DNA of 64,000 nucleotides from Halorubrum saccharovorum DSM 1137 (lineage in GTDB: Archaea > Halobacteriota > Halobacteria > Halobacteriales > Haloferacaceae). The translations under genes were made by a program, and so were the position numbers. Location of the stretch: the NCBI RefSeq assembly GCF_000337915.1, contig NZ_AOJE01000005.1:130750-194749 (forward strand). The letters run 5' to 3'. The notes below the pieces were generated by a model. That model had not been told where the DNA came from. It made no database searches and worked only from the letters and a program-made list of their open reading frames with translations. Shown here one piece after another: positions 62,908 through 64,000 of this stretch; within the stretch, counting starts at the first letter, position 1, and the number at the start of each line of letters is the position of its first letter.

Positions 62908-62937
62908 GCGACCCCAAAGCGGTCGTCATGACCGCGC

Positions 62938-64000
62938 CGAACCGGAACACGCTGTGGGCGCGCGCCCTCGTCGACGAGCTCGTCGCCGCGGGCGTCGACG
63001 CCGTCGTGGCCTCGCCCGGGAGCCGCTCGACGCCGCTGACGATGGCCGCCGCTCGCAACGACGACCTGCACGTCTTCTCCCAGCTCGACGAGCGCTCGGC
63101 CGCCTACTTCGCGCTGGGCCGCGCGCGCCGCACCGGGGAGGTGACGCCGCTCATCTGCACCTCCGGCACCGCCGCCGCCAACTACCACCCGGCCGTGATG
63201 GAGGCGAGCGAGGGCCGCGTCCCCCTGCTCGCGCTCACGGCCGACCGTCCGCCGGAGCTGCGCGACTCGGGCGCGAACCAGACCGCCGACCAGGAGAAGC
63301 TGTACGGGGACGCCGTCCGGTTCTACAAGGACCTGCCGGAGCCCGCGCCGAACGACCGCGCGCTCCGGTCGCTCCGGACCACCGTCGCCCGCGCCGTCGG
63401 GACCGCGGAGGGCGCCGACCCCGGACCGGTCCACCTCAACGTCCCCTTCGCGAAGCCGCTGGAGCCGACTCGGGTCCCCGACGACGTGCCCGCCGACCTC
63501 GACCCGGTCGCCGAGGCCGGCCGCGACGGCCCCTACGTCGACGTGACGCCGGGATCGCCAGAACCGGGCGACGAGGAGCTCCAGCGGCTCGCCAACGAGC
63601 TCGCGACGGCCGACCGCGGGCTGATCGTCGCCGGGCCCGCGGACCCGCCCGGACTCGACGCCGAGGCCGTCACGGCGCTGTCGCACGCGACGGGGTTCCC
63701 GATCCTCGCCGACCCGCTCTCCGGCGTCCGGTTCGGCGGCCACACCCGGGTCGCGCCCGTGATCGGCGCCTACGACGCGTTCCTCTCGGCGGCGGTCGCG
63801 GGCGACGGCGCGGAGTCCGGCGAATCCGACTCGGCGAGCGACTGGGCCGACCCCGAGGTCGTCCTCCGGCTCGGCGCGTCGCCCACCTCGAAGAACCTCC
63901 GGGAGTACCTCGCCGAGACGGGCGCCGATCAGTACCAGATCGACCCCGCCGGGCGCTGGCGCGAGGCGGAGTTCGCGGCGACCGACCTCGTCGTCGCCGA
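62938..64000 (+). CDS. menD: 2-succinyl-5-enolpyruvyl-6-hydroxy-3-cyclohexene-1-carboxylate synthase (3'-truncated by window)
   Basis: 354 codons are visible from ATG 62938; the gene runs off the right edge. ThDP-dependent MenD: NTLWARALVDELVAAGVDAVVASPGSRSTPLT, HVFSQLDERSAAYFALGRARRTGEV (the ThDP-activating Glu region), ICTSGTAAANYHPAVMEASEGRVPLLALTADRPPELRDSGANQTADQEKLYG. It adds 2-oxoglutarate-derived succinyl semialdehyde to isochorismate in menaquinone synthesis. The second ThDP domain and the end lie outside the window. Confidence 0.94.

Overview
The window comes from the chromosome of a haloarchaeon (class Halobacteria). The evidence is very GC-rich DNA, strongly acidic proteins, an archaeal transcription factor B, DNA topoisomerase VI, a Tat-exported protein, geranylgeranyl-reductase-type lipid enzymes, and TATA boxes 25-35 nt upstream of start codons, which implies leaderless or short-leader transcripts. 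A Halorubrum-like genus is my inference from the general look of the proteins; I could not test it.

Layout. 1-184 is the acidic tail of an unidentified gene, followed by tRNA-Ile(GAT) at 318-391. About 400-3010 is an accessory, partly decayed patch beside the tRNA. It holds a small zinc-finger protein, a Tat-exported protein, a Dam-type methylase remnant with two apparent frameshifts, the C-terminal stump of a histidine kinase, and two copies of a ~57-nt direct repeat. From 3.1 kb onward the sequence is dense core genome. It carries redox proteins, cysteine synthase, two paralogous MFS carriers, a PHP phosphoesterase, a ThuA-like protein and a large PAS histidine kinase (3.1-11.7 kb); OsmC, a sugar porter, a metallo-hydrolase and a zinc-ribbon membrane protein (11.7-15.8 kb); FAH hydrolase, hisC, an AK6-type adenylate kinase and a CDP-alcohol phosphatidyltransferase (15.9-19.0 kb); M24 peptidase, tfb, Nudix, a large unknown coiled-coil protein and a winged-helix regulator (21.6-27.5 kb); purA, aldo/keto reductase, Lrp plus aminotransferase, acyl-CoA dehydrogenase, a short histidine kinase, msrB and a CDGSH protein (27.8-34.7 kb); and top6A/top6B, SDR and cold-shock protein (34.7-39.8 kb).

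40.4-49.6 kb looks like an acetate-utilisation region. It has a universal stress protein, a sodium:solute symporter with its DUF4212 small subunit, two acetyl-CoA synthetase-like genes and, between the latter, a Bat-type regulator whose N-terminus resembles a tyrosine-recombinase catalytic domain. 49.6-64 kb carries hflX, a DUF2209-like gene with a probable frameshift, a lipoprotein, an enolase-superfamily sugar-acid dehydratase, a TRAM protein, a geranylgeranyl reductase-family protein, a YyaL/DUF255 thioredoxin-domain protein, purD, an acyltransferase, surE, grpE, a DUF1028 protein and the start of menD.

I found no CRISPR array, rRNA, intact transposase or complete provirus. The most distinctive items are the integrase-like/GAF/HTH regulator flanked by two acs genes, the divergent second acs, the decayed tRNA-adjacent patch, and several palindromic intergenic elements (upstream of tfb, after acs2, the IS200/605-like hairpin near 49.65 kb, and the hairpin repeat at 52.3-52.4 kb).
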